A stretch of 13,536 bases of DNA from Dunaliella salina (GCA_002284615.2 MU069601.1:58663-72198), one strand, 5' to 3'. Positions 1-7,237 are shown, counted from the stretch's first letter. Translations and numbers: made by a program. The notes: generated by a model not told the origin, from the letters alone.

Positions 1-251
1 AACAAAAATAACATCACGGCTGAACACGGCTGAAGCGGCTGAAATCAGCCGTGCGGCTGCTGACAGCCGCTAGCGGCTGAACACGGCTGAAGCGGCTGCC
101 ACCTTCCTGCACTGGTCAACAAAAATAACATCACGGCTGAACNCGGNTGAAGCGGCTGAAATCAGCCGTGCGGCTGCTGACAGCCGCTAGCGGCTGAACA
201 CGGCTGAAAATTTTTCAGCCGCGCTACAGCCGCATCAGCCGTGTTCAGCCG
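1..251. repeat. CGGCTGA palindromic tandem repeat
   Basis: A 117-bp unit starting aacaaaaataacatcacgg begins at 1 and again at 118. The second copy has two ambiguous bases (143 and 147) and diverges after about 208. The unit is dense in CGGCTGA and its complement TCAGCCG, including CGGCTGAAATCAGCCG, a palindrome with 7-bp arms. The arms 191-206 and 236-251 are exact 16-base inverted repeats around a nested palindrome at about 204-217, so the segment can form a cruciform. It cuts off the minus-strand LINE fragment to its right. Seen directly; no function is assigned. Confidence 0.85.
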
Positions 252-254
252 CAG

Positions 255-626
255 GCCAGATATTTCTGACGAAATAATTGCGTTTCTGCACGTCAAAAGG
301 GCATGGACTTCATCCTGAATCTCAGCACTAGAGCAGCAATCACACACGAGAGAGTTTCGAGAATCCCAAGCCGCTGTCTCTACCTTCAACCTGTGTGTCC
401 TAAGTCTGAAACGGCTAACATTCCTTACGAAATATTGAGACAGATCCAAATGCATGTGTCTCGGTAAGCGGGCTGGGGCACGCACATTGTGGTCAAAAGG
501 CACTGCAAACAAAGTTTGATAGTTTCTGACCTGACGCAGTGCTGAAGAGCTGTCAACTGCAATTGAAATGTGTCCTTGCTGTAGGGCTACACAAATTGCA
601 GCTAGTTCTGTTCTGTTAATTGTATT
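255..626 (-). pseudogene. LINE fragment: partial RNase H joined to CCHC knuckle (copy 1)
   Basis: One minus-strand frame is open from about 626 down past 255 and through the neighbouring repeat to a stop near 162. It starts with RNase H sequence: NTINRTELAAI carries the acidic residue of the R-x-E-L motif (codon 608-606) and IAVDSSSAL the next catalytic Asp (codon 554-552). The rest of RNase H, including the final His/Asp segment, is missing. The frame passes straight into PRHMHLDLSQ, a basic segment (RFRLRTHRLKVET) and a CX2CX9HX4C knuckle, the type found at the C-terminus of non-LTR retrotransposon proteins. The fragment starts directly after a pyrimidine tail and ends in the CGGCTGA repeat. 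In the intact element RNase H would remove the RNA strand during reverse transcription. A truncated, internally deleted copy. Confidence 0.72.
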
Positions 627-678
627 GGAAAGAAAAGAAAGAATTACGCAGGCAGAGAAACTCTCCCTACATCAATTA
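627..678 (-). repeat. Putative LINE 3' end with pyrimidine tail (copy 1)
   Basis: On the minus strand, 678-650 is a 29-base sequence (TAATTGATGTAGGGAGAG...) followed by a T/C-only tract near 643-627. The same 29 bases recur exactly at 1235-1207, again followed by a T/C tract. The 29-mer holds a small hairpin (AGAG, loop TTT, CTCT). Two exact copies, each followed by a pyrimidine-rich tail, look like the 3' end of a non-LTR element. RNase H coding begins one base beyond the tail. That this is a 3' UTR is inference. Confidence 0.6.
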
Positions 679-1174
679 AGGAATGTATTGGTAGGGCCAT
701 GAACCTTCGGGTTGATTGTGCAAGTGATAATTTGAGGTATTTTGTACAGTGGTGGAAGCCTGATGTGCATTATCCCCGAATGAGACGTGGGGGTCGTGGG
801 CTCCAATCTTTGGGGAGTCAATACAGAGTTTGCACCAAGTTTGTTCCTACCCGTGATGCTTGGGGACTAAATATGCTTGCATAGCTCTTTAGGGTGTGCA
901 AGTTATAGTTTTAGGATTGTTTTCCAGGGTGGAAAAAGACGTTCCTGCCTACGGTGTTTTCCTGTAGATTTACAGATTTACAAGGGGGGACCTCCAGCCA
1001 GAGTGATCAGCTGATTGGCCTGTGACTGGTCCTTGCCAGTCATCATAAAGTCCATAAGCTCAGAAACAAATAAATAGAGCTTGTTGTTGTTTTGCAGGAG
1101 GAAATCATGTACGGCCTGGACACTAACTTGTAGATGTAATTAAGATTGCTCCTGCTAAAAAAATTAGCAGAGAA
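679..1174. other. Non-coding stretch, nothing recognised
   Basis: No protein motif, RNA gene or repeat was recognised on either strand. A 61-codon plus-strand frame at 699-884 starts with ATG but has no familiar motif and chance length. An AATAAATA string at about 1070 resembles a polyadenylation signal but has no gene upstream to go with it. Confidence 0.5.
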
Positions 1175-1180
1175 GCAGTT

Positions 1181-1235
1181 GAAAAGAAAAGAAAGAAAAA
1201 CTATATAGGCAGAGAAACTCTCCCTACATCAATTA
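1181..1235 (-). repeat. Putative LINE 3' end with pyrimidine tail (copy 2)
   Basis: This is the second copy of the 29-base minus-strand sequence (1235-1207), followed on that strand by about 20 bases of T and C only (1200-1181). It lies 21 bases beyond the stop codon of the minus-strand endonuclease-tail fragment at 1257, just where a short 3' UTR and tail would be expected. The position supports reading both copies as retroelement 3' ends. Confidence 0.62.
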
Positions 1236-1256
1236 TGGAAGAGGAGACACATTGGC

Positions 1257-1625
1257 TCAGAAAAGAGCCGTGTGCCCACTCCACCACAAGGTATGAAAAA
1301 GAGAATGCTCATGTGGATCTGGAGGGTTACTAGAAGCACCTGGTTCTAGAACCTGGCTGTGGGAAGAATTCTTGTTTTCATTAGCGCGGCGTGTGGTGAC
1401 TAGTTTGTGTGCATATTGTACAGAATGAGCATGAAGTTGTTGGGCAAGCTTAGTGGCACGATGGTGATCCAGTCCTAGTTGTTTGAATTGCTTGAGGGTG
1501 TGCTTTGTGTAAATACTACCACCAACACCCATGAGAATAGGACGGATTGTAACAACTTTAGCGTGAATAAGTTTACACAGGTCTGCATGCTGCTGCTTTG
1601 CAGCTTTCAACTGATGCTCAGGCCA
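1257..1625 (-). pseudogene. C-terminal tail of RLE-type LINE protein
   Basis: The minus-strand frame runs from about 1625 to its stop at 1257. It contains PEHQLKAAKQQH, then VTIRPILMGVGGSIY, LGLDHHRATKLAQQLHAH and SVQYAHKLVTTRRANE. The same order of blocks, more diverged, follows the endonuclease core in the plus-strand copy at 10316-11166 (SERAQAQHSHTINRL, then VTLHI, then RDHAIQRLSTIINT). I therefore read this as the part lying just C-terminal to the restriction-like endonuclease core. The core itself (RPD and E-x-K) is absent because the fragment joins abruptly to CCHC sequence near 1625. The last 30 or so residues are low complexity, rich in Ser, Pro and His. A 3' end copy with tail follows downstream. 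Family placement is by similarity within the window. Confidence 0.68.
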
Positions 1626-1634
1626 GAGAAGCAG

Positions 1635-1872
1635 TTGAACAAGGAAGCATAATTTTTCCTCAAAGTACAAATATCTGTGTCTTTGCACACCAAAAGGGCA
1701 TGAGCTGTATCTTGAAGCTCATCAAAAGAGCAGTGGTCACACAAGAGAGAGTTCCAAGTCGCTGTCTCCACCTTCAGTTTGTGAGCCCTAAGGCGGAAAC
1801 GGCAGACATTCCTGACAACATGTTGAGAAAGATCCAAATGCATGTGTCTTGGTAAGCGCGCGGGGCTTTTCC
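1635..1872 (-). pseudogene. LINE CCHC knuckle fragment (copy 2)
   Basis: The minus strand encodes LPRHMHLDLSQHVVRN, then RFRLRAHKLKVETATW, a CX2CX9HX4C knuckle (CDHC...H...C) and TLRKNYASLF. It is clearly paralogous to the fragment at 255-512, both in protein and in DNA across about 230 bp. The C-terminal non-LTR zinc knuckle is thought to bind the RNA or target DNA. Here it joins a different RNase H segment upstream than copy 1 does, and downstream it runs into the endonuclease tail of another sequence type. No complete reading frame links the three pieces. Confidence 0.7.
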
Positions 1873-1998
1873 TGTAAAAGTTATGACACTGCCATCTGGA
1901 GTTGTCAGTTGCCGCCAGGCTGGGATCTTGGGTTGTAAAGGTTGCATGCATTGAATTTTAGGTCTGATATTTCTTTGTCAAACACAAAGAAAGGAAGA
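1868..1998 (-). pseudogene. RNase H N-terminal fragment
   Basis: On the minus strand one frame reads KIPAWRQL followed by TTPDGSVITF. This matches the start of the RNase H domain in the plus-strand copy (DWRKMTYTDGSVIKY at about 9627-9668), including the first catalytic Asp. About 15 residues later it shifts frame into the CCHC segment, so the central and C-terminal RNase H parts are lost. The fragment begins just after a purine tract that reads as a pyrimidine tail on this strand. Short, so the call rests on the W-R and T-x-D-G-S-V-I pattern and on the family context. Confidence 0.55.
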
Positions 1999-2015
1999 AA
2001 GAAAGAAAGAAAGAC
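1984..2015 (-). repeat. Pyrimidine tail (GAAA-type purine tract on plus strand)
   Basis: About 30 bases are almost purely A and G on the plus strand, with GAAA repeated several times. On the minus strand this is a TTTC-rich tail directly ahead of the RNase H fragment, the same arrangement as at 627-643. It may be a retroelement tail or a simple repeat. Confidence 0.6.
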
Positions 2016-2168
2016 TAAACAGTCCAAGTCTGGCAGGGTGCATGAAGGGAGGGGCACCTGCTTGAATGACAAGGCTCCACCACACAGACCACGACAACTC
2101 AGATCACCCTGAAAATCAAATCAAAAGCAATGAAGCAACGACGACCCTACAAAAACGACGTCAATGAT
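2016..2168. other. Short spacer, nothing recognised
   Basis: Between the purine tract and the minisatellite I see no motif or repeat. Some frames stay open into the minisatellite, but they add no recognisable sequence. Confidence 0.4.
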
Positions 2169-2818
2169 GGCACTTCAGGCACTTTTGCAAACGGCACCTC
2201 AGGCATATCAGGCGCGGCAGAAGGCGCAGGCACCTCAAGAGGCAACTCAGGCACAACGCATGCAGGCATGGGCACAAGCACCTCAAGAGGCACTTCAGGC
2301 ACAGGCATAGGCACCTCAGGCAAAGCGCATGCAGGCACTGGCACAGGCACCTTAGGAACAGGCACCGGCGCAGTCACTGGTGCATGCACCTCGGGCACAG
2401 GCACTGGCGCACGCACCTCGGGCACAGGCATTGGCGTTGGCACTGGCACAGGCACTGGCACTGGCAAAGGCACTGGTGCAGTCATTGGTGCACGCACTTG
2501 TGTAGGCACCGGTGCACGCACTGGTGCTGCAGCAGGCACTTAAGGCACAGCAGGAGGCACTGTAGGGAGCACTGAAGGCACATTAGGAGGCACTGCAGGG
2601 AGCATTTCAGGCACAGCAGGAGGCACTGGAGGGAGCACTCCAGCAGGCACGGGCACTGCAGCAGGCTCTTCAGGCACTGTAGGCACAGGCACTGCAGCAG
2701 GCACATCAGGCACAGGCACTGCAGGCACAGGCACTGCAGCAGGCACTGCAGGCACAGGCACATGAGGCACTGCAAAAGGCACTGCAGCAGGCACTTCAGG
2801 CACAGCAGGGGGCACTCA
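2169..2818. repeat. GGCACN hexamer-based minisatellite
   Basis: About 650 bp are built from GGCACA, GGCACT and longer variants such as GGCACTGCAGCA and GGCACCTCA. Because most units are multiples of three bases, several frames stay open. The plus strand reads Gly-Thr repeats to 2543. The minus strand reads a Val-Pro/Ala-Pro pattern in one frame across 2815-2147, broken only by a TAA at 2542-2540. These open frames follow from the repeat and are not evidence of a gene. The left half is richer in GGCACTGG and GGCACCTC units, the right half in GCAGCAGGCAC. The array ends against the dispersed repeat at 2817. Confidence 0.85.
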
Positions 2819-2997
2819 TTAGCTCTGCTTCTGGCTCTCCCTTAGGCTAGCTGTGTCTATTGTAGGTTCTGAGGGCCTTCTAGTGAGGCCACTGCTAGCT
2901 TGCTAGCTTGCTCGCTTGTTAGTTAGCGGACATTCCCTTAATGCACGCGGCCTCTGGCCTGCGTAGACTTTTCTTTTTCTTTTTCGTCTTTGCCCCC
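2817..2997 (+). repeat. Dispersed retroelement-like repeat, copy A, with TTTTC tail
   Basis: This block matches 11263-11412 with gaps: both start CATTAG, share a GGCTAG segment and a GAGGCC segment, and contain an identical 20-base stretch ending TGCACGCGGCC (here 2933-2952). Both then run into a C/T tail, here CTTTTCTTTTTCTTTTTC. The core can form a stem (TGCACGC with GCCTGCG, one mismatch here). A conserved hairpin followed by a pyrimidine tail suggests the 3' end of a LINE or of a SINE using the same reverse transcriptase. No A or B box is visible, so a tRNA-derived SINE is not supported. Confidence 0.65.
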
Positions 2998-3009
2998 CTC
3001 CCCTAGCCC

Positions 3010-3930
3010 GCCTCTGCCTGCTTGCTGTCAGCTGTGAGCAATGAGGGCTTGGAGGGGGCGGATGATATTGCTGAGACCTTCCCAAACTCCGCATAGAAGC
3101 AGATCTTGGAAAGAGCATAGCCAGGCACCCCAAAGGCCCTGCCATAGGCCAACAGGGAAAGCCGTGCTAGCTCGTCACATTCAGCTGTCAGAGTGGTGAG
3201 CACGGACTCCCAGAAGGGGAACTGCGATAAGAGGGCTGCCGCCCGAGGGCTGCGTGGTGGGCGGGAAGGTGGACTGCTTTGTGGCAACGCTCCTACTGCT
3301 GCCTCTGGCTAAGAGTCCTCACCTGTTGGGCGTGGGACCGCTAGAGAGTGAGCTCCTCAGTTTGGAGCTGGCGGCCAAGATCTGCCTCCACATCCTCCTC
3401 CCTCTATCTGGAGCTGCTGCTGGGACTGAGAGAGGCGTTGGGGCCTCGTCGCCCGCAAAAGCTCCCTCTGCGCCTCCCAACCCTGATCGTGGCGGGCCCC
3501 TAGATGCCTCAAGGCCCCCCTATGAGAGGCCCTTAGATGCTCCCACTCATCCCTGTGCACCTGCTCTAGGGCTTGCAAGAGAGGGTGAGGCTCTGCCGGA
3601 TCCTTTGCTGCTGATCTAGCTCCCGCCGCTGCATGGCCTCATTCGCAAAAGGTACGCCCAAGGTCGTGGCATGGGAACGGATGGGCATGCCGCCGAGGGA
3701 ATCTGGAAGGGTGGGGAGGGGGTGCCCTAGGAGAGGAGGCAGGATTTATGGAGGTTAGGATGCTGGCTGGAGGCTTGGGTAAAGGTCGCCATAGCACCTT
3801 TGAGGGCCTCAGCATGGGCGGCTGTGCAAGCTTTCAATAAGACCACTAGGTCATCTGCATACTGAGTGGACACATCCTGCGCCCCTCAATATGCATCCCA
3901 CCTCGGGGACGGACTGGAGCCAGCAAAAGG
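3010..3930 (-). pseudogene. Non-LTR reverse transcriptase pseudogene (YADD)
   Basis: Minus-strand fragments in three frames follow the order of a LINE reverse transcriptase. First comes the catalytic motif STQYADDLVVLLK, with YADD at 3861-3850. Next, in another frame, is GGMPIRSHATTLGVPFANEA, where LGVPF (3661-3647) is the usual block after the palm. Then comes a Gln/Arg-rich stretch at about 3578-3357. Last is a thumb-like segment, LARLSLLAYGRAFGVPGYAL followed by SKICFYAEF (about 3195-3080), with SNIIRPLQALIAHS in a further frame. RT copies element RNA into DNA at the nicked target. The finger motifs upstream of YADD are missing, and several stops and frameshifts break the rest. The downstream end runs into the opposite-strand repeat tail near 3000. 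It could belong to the same family as the plus-strand element or to another LINE. Confidence 0.78.
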
Positions 3931-4370
3931 AGAAGGAAAAGTAAAATCTACCCAAGGGAAACTATGCCCCAAGCACCACGGGAGAGAACATTCTTGCAAG
4001 TCTCCAATTGGTGCGGAGTTGTTAATAAACCTCCATTGAATCGAACCTCCTTGTCCCAAAGGGTTGTTGATCCGAACTCACCACAGGGAGCGAATGCATG
4101 CTGATTGCTGTCCAGTGCAGACTTCTACTTGCAATTTTTATTCTGAAGGTACAAGGAAGAAAGTGGCCTCTGGTCAAATCAACTGACTGCTAGCCTTCTC
4201 ATGAAAGAGGAGAAGTTCAGGAGGAAAAGGATAAGACTAATGTTTTTCTGATTCATATATAGAACGGTGCGTAACAAAACTGTACATGGTGAGAAGCAGG
4301 CAGTTTTGGAGCCGTCTGAGGAGGAAGGTGAGAGAAGGGGAGGAGAGGACCAGAAAACAAAGAAGCATAT
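3931..4370. other. Non-coding stretch, nothing firm recognised
   Basis: No RT motif continues upstream of YADD on the minus strand. A minus-strand 69-codon frame at 4179-4388 is Ser- and Phe-rich and has no known motif. At about 4033-4043 the minus strand reads GGTTCGATTCA, close to a Pol III B box, but the flanks do not fold as a tRNA. Confidence 0.45.
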
Positions 4371-4616
4371 TTCAATTTGAGATTGCACATTGAACAGAGT
4401 GGAAGCAGCCAGGATTAGTATGATGGTCGGCCTTATGTAAGGTTCTTGTGTGTTACTGTGGTTGAAGGACTGTTCGGTTAATCATTATGTCACTTCAACT
4501 TGAGATTGCATATTGAACAGAGTGGAAGCAGCCAGGATTAGTCTGATGGTCGGCCTTATGTAAGGTTCTTGTCTGTCACTGTGGTTGAAGGACTGTTCGG
4601 TTCATCATTATGTCAC
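4371..4616. repeat. 123-bp direct tandem duplication
   Basis: Two adjacent copies, 4371-4493 and 4494-4616, begin TTCAATTTGAGATTGCA and TTCAACTTGAGATTGCA and end CATTATGTCAC. I count about six differences by eye, so roughly 95% identity, which marks a fairly recent duplication compared with the decayed elements around it. It has no coding capacity that I can recognise. Confidence 0.9.
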
Positions 4617-4943
4617 AGGATGTGAATGACATGAGACACGCAGAGCAAGCAAAGTACATGGTCTAGCACTGAACATAATTTATGTCCATAGAAAGAGCTT
4701 ATGCTTGATGCAAGTTGCTTATGAGGTGTATGCCTCCTTGGCGCTTTCCCTTAGCTCAGAGGCTATGCAAAGGAAGCAAGCAGCAAAGAAGGCTATGGAT
4801 CTTACATCGCCTCTGTAGATGTATGCAATAAAGAGAGGCTATGCTCCCTGGAGATGGAAATTCCAAATAGTGTGTGTCCATCAAAACATGCCACATTGGC
4901 TGTTTCAACCAAATACGCAGCTCAATCACCCTGATGGCATTAC
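4617..4943. other. Non-coding stretch, nothing recognised
   Basis: No open frame of note, RNA gene or repeat unit was recognised on either strand. The composition is ordinary. Confidence 0.5.
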
Positions 4944-5165
4944 ACGTTGGAAAGTGTGGTTTTTCTGATCTGAACCTGATTCAGGTCTAACCTTATCTGA
5001 TTCAGGAGAGAAGCAACCTGACTCAGTTTTTTAGGCTGAACTGATTCAGCTTGAAATTCAGAACGGGTTTTCCCTGAATCAGGTCCGAATCAGGACTTTC
5101 TGAGAAAGCCTTACAGAAGCATGCGTCTCCACAGGAGAGCTGATTCAGGTACTGATCAGAATGAT
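4944..5165 (+). repeat. CTGAWTCAG repeat array A with defined left end
   Basis: The segment starts with ACGTTGGAAAGTGTGGTTT (4944-4962) and then carries about five exact CTGATTCAG/CTGAATCAG sites plus variants such as CTGACTCAG. The two exact forms are reverse complements, so the motif is a near-palindrome. The 19-base start is found exactly, in inverted orientation, at the right end of array C (11564-11582), which marks it as an element terminus. A mobile or satellite-like repeat; no coding function is seen. Confidence 0.75.
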
Positions 5166-5346
5166 ATATACCTGAATTGGGGCTTTGGAGTCTTCATGAG
5201 CCCGTGGCAGCGTGACGACTGAACTAGATCGCAATAATTGTGGCTGTCTACGGCAAAAAAATTGAATATGTTTATTTCTATGCACATATGTATGTGCCAA
5301 AAATATGTGTCCATATATATATATGTAACATACATAGTATACATGA

Positions 5347-5347
<1 letters not shown>
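5166..5347. other. AT-rich spacer
   Basis: No gene was recognised. It includes a short ATATATATATAT run at about 5313-5323 and related TA-rich sequence leading into the TG repeat. Confidence 0.5.
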
Positions 5348-5401
<54 letters not shown>

Positions 5402-5412
5402 CGCGCGCGTGT
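5348..5412. repeat. (TG)n(CG)n microsatellite
   Basis: An uninterrupted TG repeat of about 46 bases (5348-5393) passes directly into a CG run (5394-5409) and back to TG. All of it alternates purine and pyrimidine, so it has high potential to adopt Z-DNA. The open frames across it, reading Cys-Val and Arg-Ala repeats, are trivial. Confidence 0.95.
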
Positions 5413-5459
5413 TTTACACTTCCAAAAGAAATTCCTGTCTTCCTTAATGTAAGCGAGCC

Positions 5460-5500
5460 TTCCCTTAATGCACGCGGCCTTTGGCTTGCAAAGACTTTTC
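5460..5500 (+). repeat. Dispersed repeat, copy B (short)
   Basis: The 20-base core shared with copies A and C (ends TGCACGCGGCC) lies at 5460-5479 and is followed by TTTGGCTTGCAAAGACTTTTC. Only the 3' part of the block is kept and the pyrimidine tail is short. The 3' arm of the stem is mutated, weakening the hairpin, as expected of a decayed, 5'-truncated copy. Confidence 0.65.
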
Positions 5501-6013
5501 TAGTCCTTCTTTAGCGAGTATGCTGCAGACAAATGGCCTTAAGGGGGCCATACACGGTGCAAAGACATTTTCTTAGTAGAGGTTCTATTCCAGCTCGTGA
5601 GGCGTGTTCCACCAAGGCGTGTTCCTTACATGGGGGGGGGGGGGGCAGACCAAGTACTGCACAAGGGAAACACCCACCCACAAGCCAGGGAGGCACCCAG
5701 AAAAGGAAACAGCCACGGGGCGACAGGGCAGGCAGGGAAAACAGCCTGAGCTAGGACACAAACACGCGGGGCAAAAAGCACCACACAAGCCTGCATGCAA
5801 GTCTGCTCCACGCATGCACCAGGCAAGTCTGCTGCGCAGCCAAGATGTCTGCAGGAAACCAGGAAAGGCAGGCGACAGCCGAGCCTAAGCTAACACTGGT
5901 CTGAAGCCCAAGAAGGAAAAGATGAGCATCCTTATTGCAATAAGGAAGCGTCACACTTCTCACTCGCCTACAAGAACTGCAGTTCTACTGCGTTGCATAG
6001 AACTGGTCATCTT
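5501..6013. other. Non-coding stretch with a G14 run
   Basis: No gene was recognised. It contains 14 consecutive G (5632-5645) and a nearby short direct repeat GGCGTGTTCC. Overlapping Cys/Pro-rich minus-strand frames at 5585-5963 reflect CAGGCA-rich composition and share no motif with known proteins. Confidence 0.5.
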
Positions 6014-6435
6014 TCTGATTCAGGTGAAAACACCCATGAATCAGGTACACTTCAGAACTGACTCAGATCTCCAGGAAGTTGGTAGAATTGGGTTGAGCCA
6101 GGCAGTTCTTAAACAGACAAGGTCCTGATTGAATCAGACCTGGATCACGTCCAGATCAGTAAGCCGAACAGATTATAAAAAAAGGCAGTTCTGAACCAGG
6201 GGTTGTCCATCCTGAATCAGGTGTATATCAAAACTGATCCAGACCTGCTCCAAGTAGGCAAATTAGATAAAAAGAGGCAGCCCTGAGTCAGGCGGTCTTC
6301 ATTCTGAATCAGGTGTGGATCAGGTCCAGAACAGACCTGCTCCAAGTACGCAAAATAGATTAAAAAGGGCAGTTCTGAATCAGGCGTTGTTCATCCTGAC
6401 TCAGGTGTACATCAGAACTAATTCAGACCTGCCTC
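6014..6435 (+). repeat. CTGAWTCAG repeat array B, about 92-bp units
   Basis: Exact CTGATTCAG/CTGAATCAG sites and variants recur here within a longer unit. CCTGCTCCAAGTA occurs at 6244 and 6336, a 92-bp period. At least three units can be followed (from about 6152, 6244 and 6336), each with a run of A, GGCAG, a CTGA-TCAG pair and CAGGTC, and one or two degraded units lie before them. The array ends directly at the first recognisable codons of the element N-terminal module near 6436, so it may have replaced its 5' part. Confidence 0.8.
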
Positions 6436-6441
6436 ACACAT

Positions 6442-6502
6442 ATTATTGACGGGAACAAACTCACATCTCTTTTTGGACGCAAAATAAAGACCAAACATAT
6501 TG
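6442..6502 (+). repeat. Internal in-frame duplicate, left copy
   Basis: The 61 bases match 6829-6889 (offset 387, exactly 129 codons) with nine mismatches counted by eye. Five of the eight changed codons are synonymous, which points to divergence while coding. Confidence 0.85.
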
Positions 6503-6828
6503 ACAAGTCGTTACTGGAATCTCAAATCCATCAACTGAGACACTACGTACTCAGGAGCATCAACCCTTCTCATCAAACCTCCAGGTTCATCCTCAAGCAA
6601 TTACCCTACATGCTTTGTGTTAGGCAATACCTATGCACCAACAACAGCGCTCTCGACATCTCTTATCAAGGAGTACCCTACCTCCTCTCCAGCATCACCC
6701 CCATAATAAAAGTACTTCCAATGCCAATGCAAACCACCCCCAAAACCTCTGCCTGTGACTGCACCTATGCCCTCATGGAAATAGGCATTAACAGGCTCTC
6801 AACATTGCTGAATGATAACCACACCCAT

Positions 6829-6889
6829 ATTATTGACGGGAACAAAATTACGTCCCTGTTTGGCTGCAAAATCAAGACCCAACATATTG
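6829..6889 (+). repeat. Internal in-frame duplicate, right copy
   Basis: Right-hand partner of 6442-6502, in the same reading frame. The sequence on either side differs between the two copies, so only this block is shared. Confidence 0.85.
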
Positions 6890-7146
6890 TAGCCCTGGAT
6901 AGACTCTCCCATGCTCTCAACACCCACACTCTGACTGAGGACAGACCTGACCTCATCAGCACAGTCATTCACAACCAAGACAGCTCACCCAATAAAACAC
7001 CTTAATCACGCTGCATAAATAATGCAACATGTACAGAATGATGAAAACAGAACATACACCAACAGGATGGAACTGGTCAAAGTTCTACCCAGACCATGCT
7101 CCCCCAGATTCCCCCAACTCCAACCCAGACAATGGGAGACGTGCCC

Positions 7147-7150
<4 letters not shown>

Positions 7151-7228
<78 letters not shown>
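7151..7228. repeat. (CA)39 microsatellite
   Basis: Thirty-nine uninterrupted CA units lie between the N-terminal module and the Pro-rich linker of the element. The perfect repeat implies it is young and probably polymorphic. His-Thr and Cys-Val frames through it are trivial. Confidence 0.97.
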
Positions 7229-7229
<1 letters not shown>

Positions 7230-7237
7230 CTCCAGAT

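Larger units (their letters stand above)
6436..7005 (+). pseudogene. N-terminal module of the plus-strand element (unknown function)
   Basis: One frame is open for 189 codons from 6436 to the TAA at 7003-7005, with no start codon at its left edge, so the 5' end is missing. It reads THIIDGNKLTSLFGRKIKT, then LRHYVLRSINPSHQTSRF, LKQLPYMLCVRQYL and YQGVPYLLSSITPIIKVLPM. I do not recognise a domain. A block of about 20 codons (6442-6502) recurs in frame at 6829-6889 as HIIDGNKITSLFGCKIKT. The downstream Pro-rich and PHD coding lies on the same strand, so this is probably the N-terminal region of the same element, separated by microsatellite insertion. It could instead be a separate ORF. Openness over 570 bp in decayed surroundings suggests it was under selection until recently. 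Confidence 0.55.

Noticed and set aside
699..884. 61-codon frame as a small gene
   Set aside because: Chance length and no motif or conserved context.
2130..2815. Long open frames of Gly-Thr (plus) and Val-Pro (minus)
   Set aside because: They arise from the triplet-multiple repeat units and carry no domain or start context.
3254..3619. Plus-strand 121-codon frame, Leu/Pro rich
   Set aside because: It is antisense to the RT pseudogene and has no recognisable motif.
4030..4110. Pol III-like A and B boxes on the minus strand (GGTTCGATTCA)
   Set aside because: The B box is close to consensus but the A box has several mismatches and the flanks do not form a T arm, so no tRNA or SINE is called.
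5238..5452. Frames reading Cys-Val and Arg-Ala repeats
   Set aside because: Translation of the TG/CG microsatellite only.
5585..5963. Overlapping Cys/Pro-rich minus-strand frames
   Set aside because: Short, mutually overlapping and explained by CAGGCA-rich composition; the Pro run is the G14 tract.
5990..6435. CRISPR-like array of repeats
   Set aside because: Units are diverged, spacing between cores is irregular and the context is eukaryotic; it is a satellite-type array.
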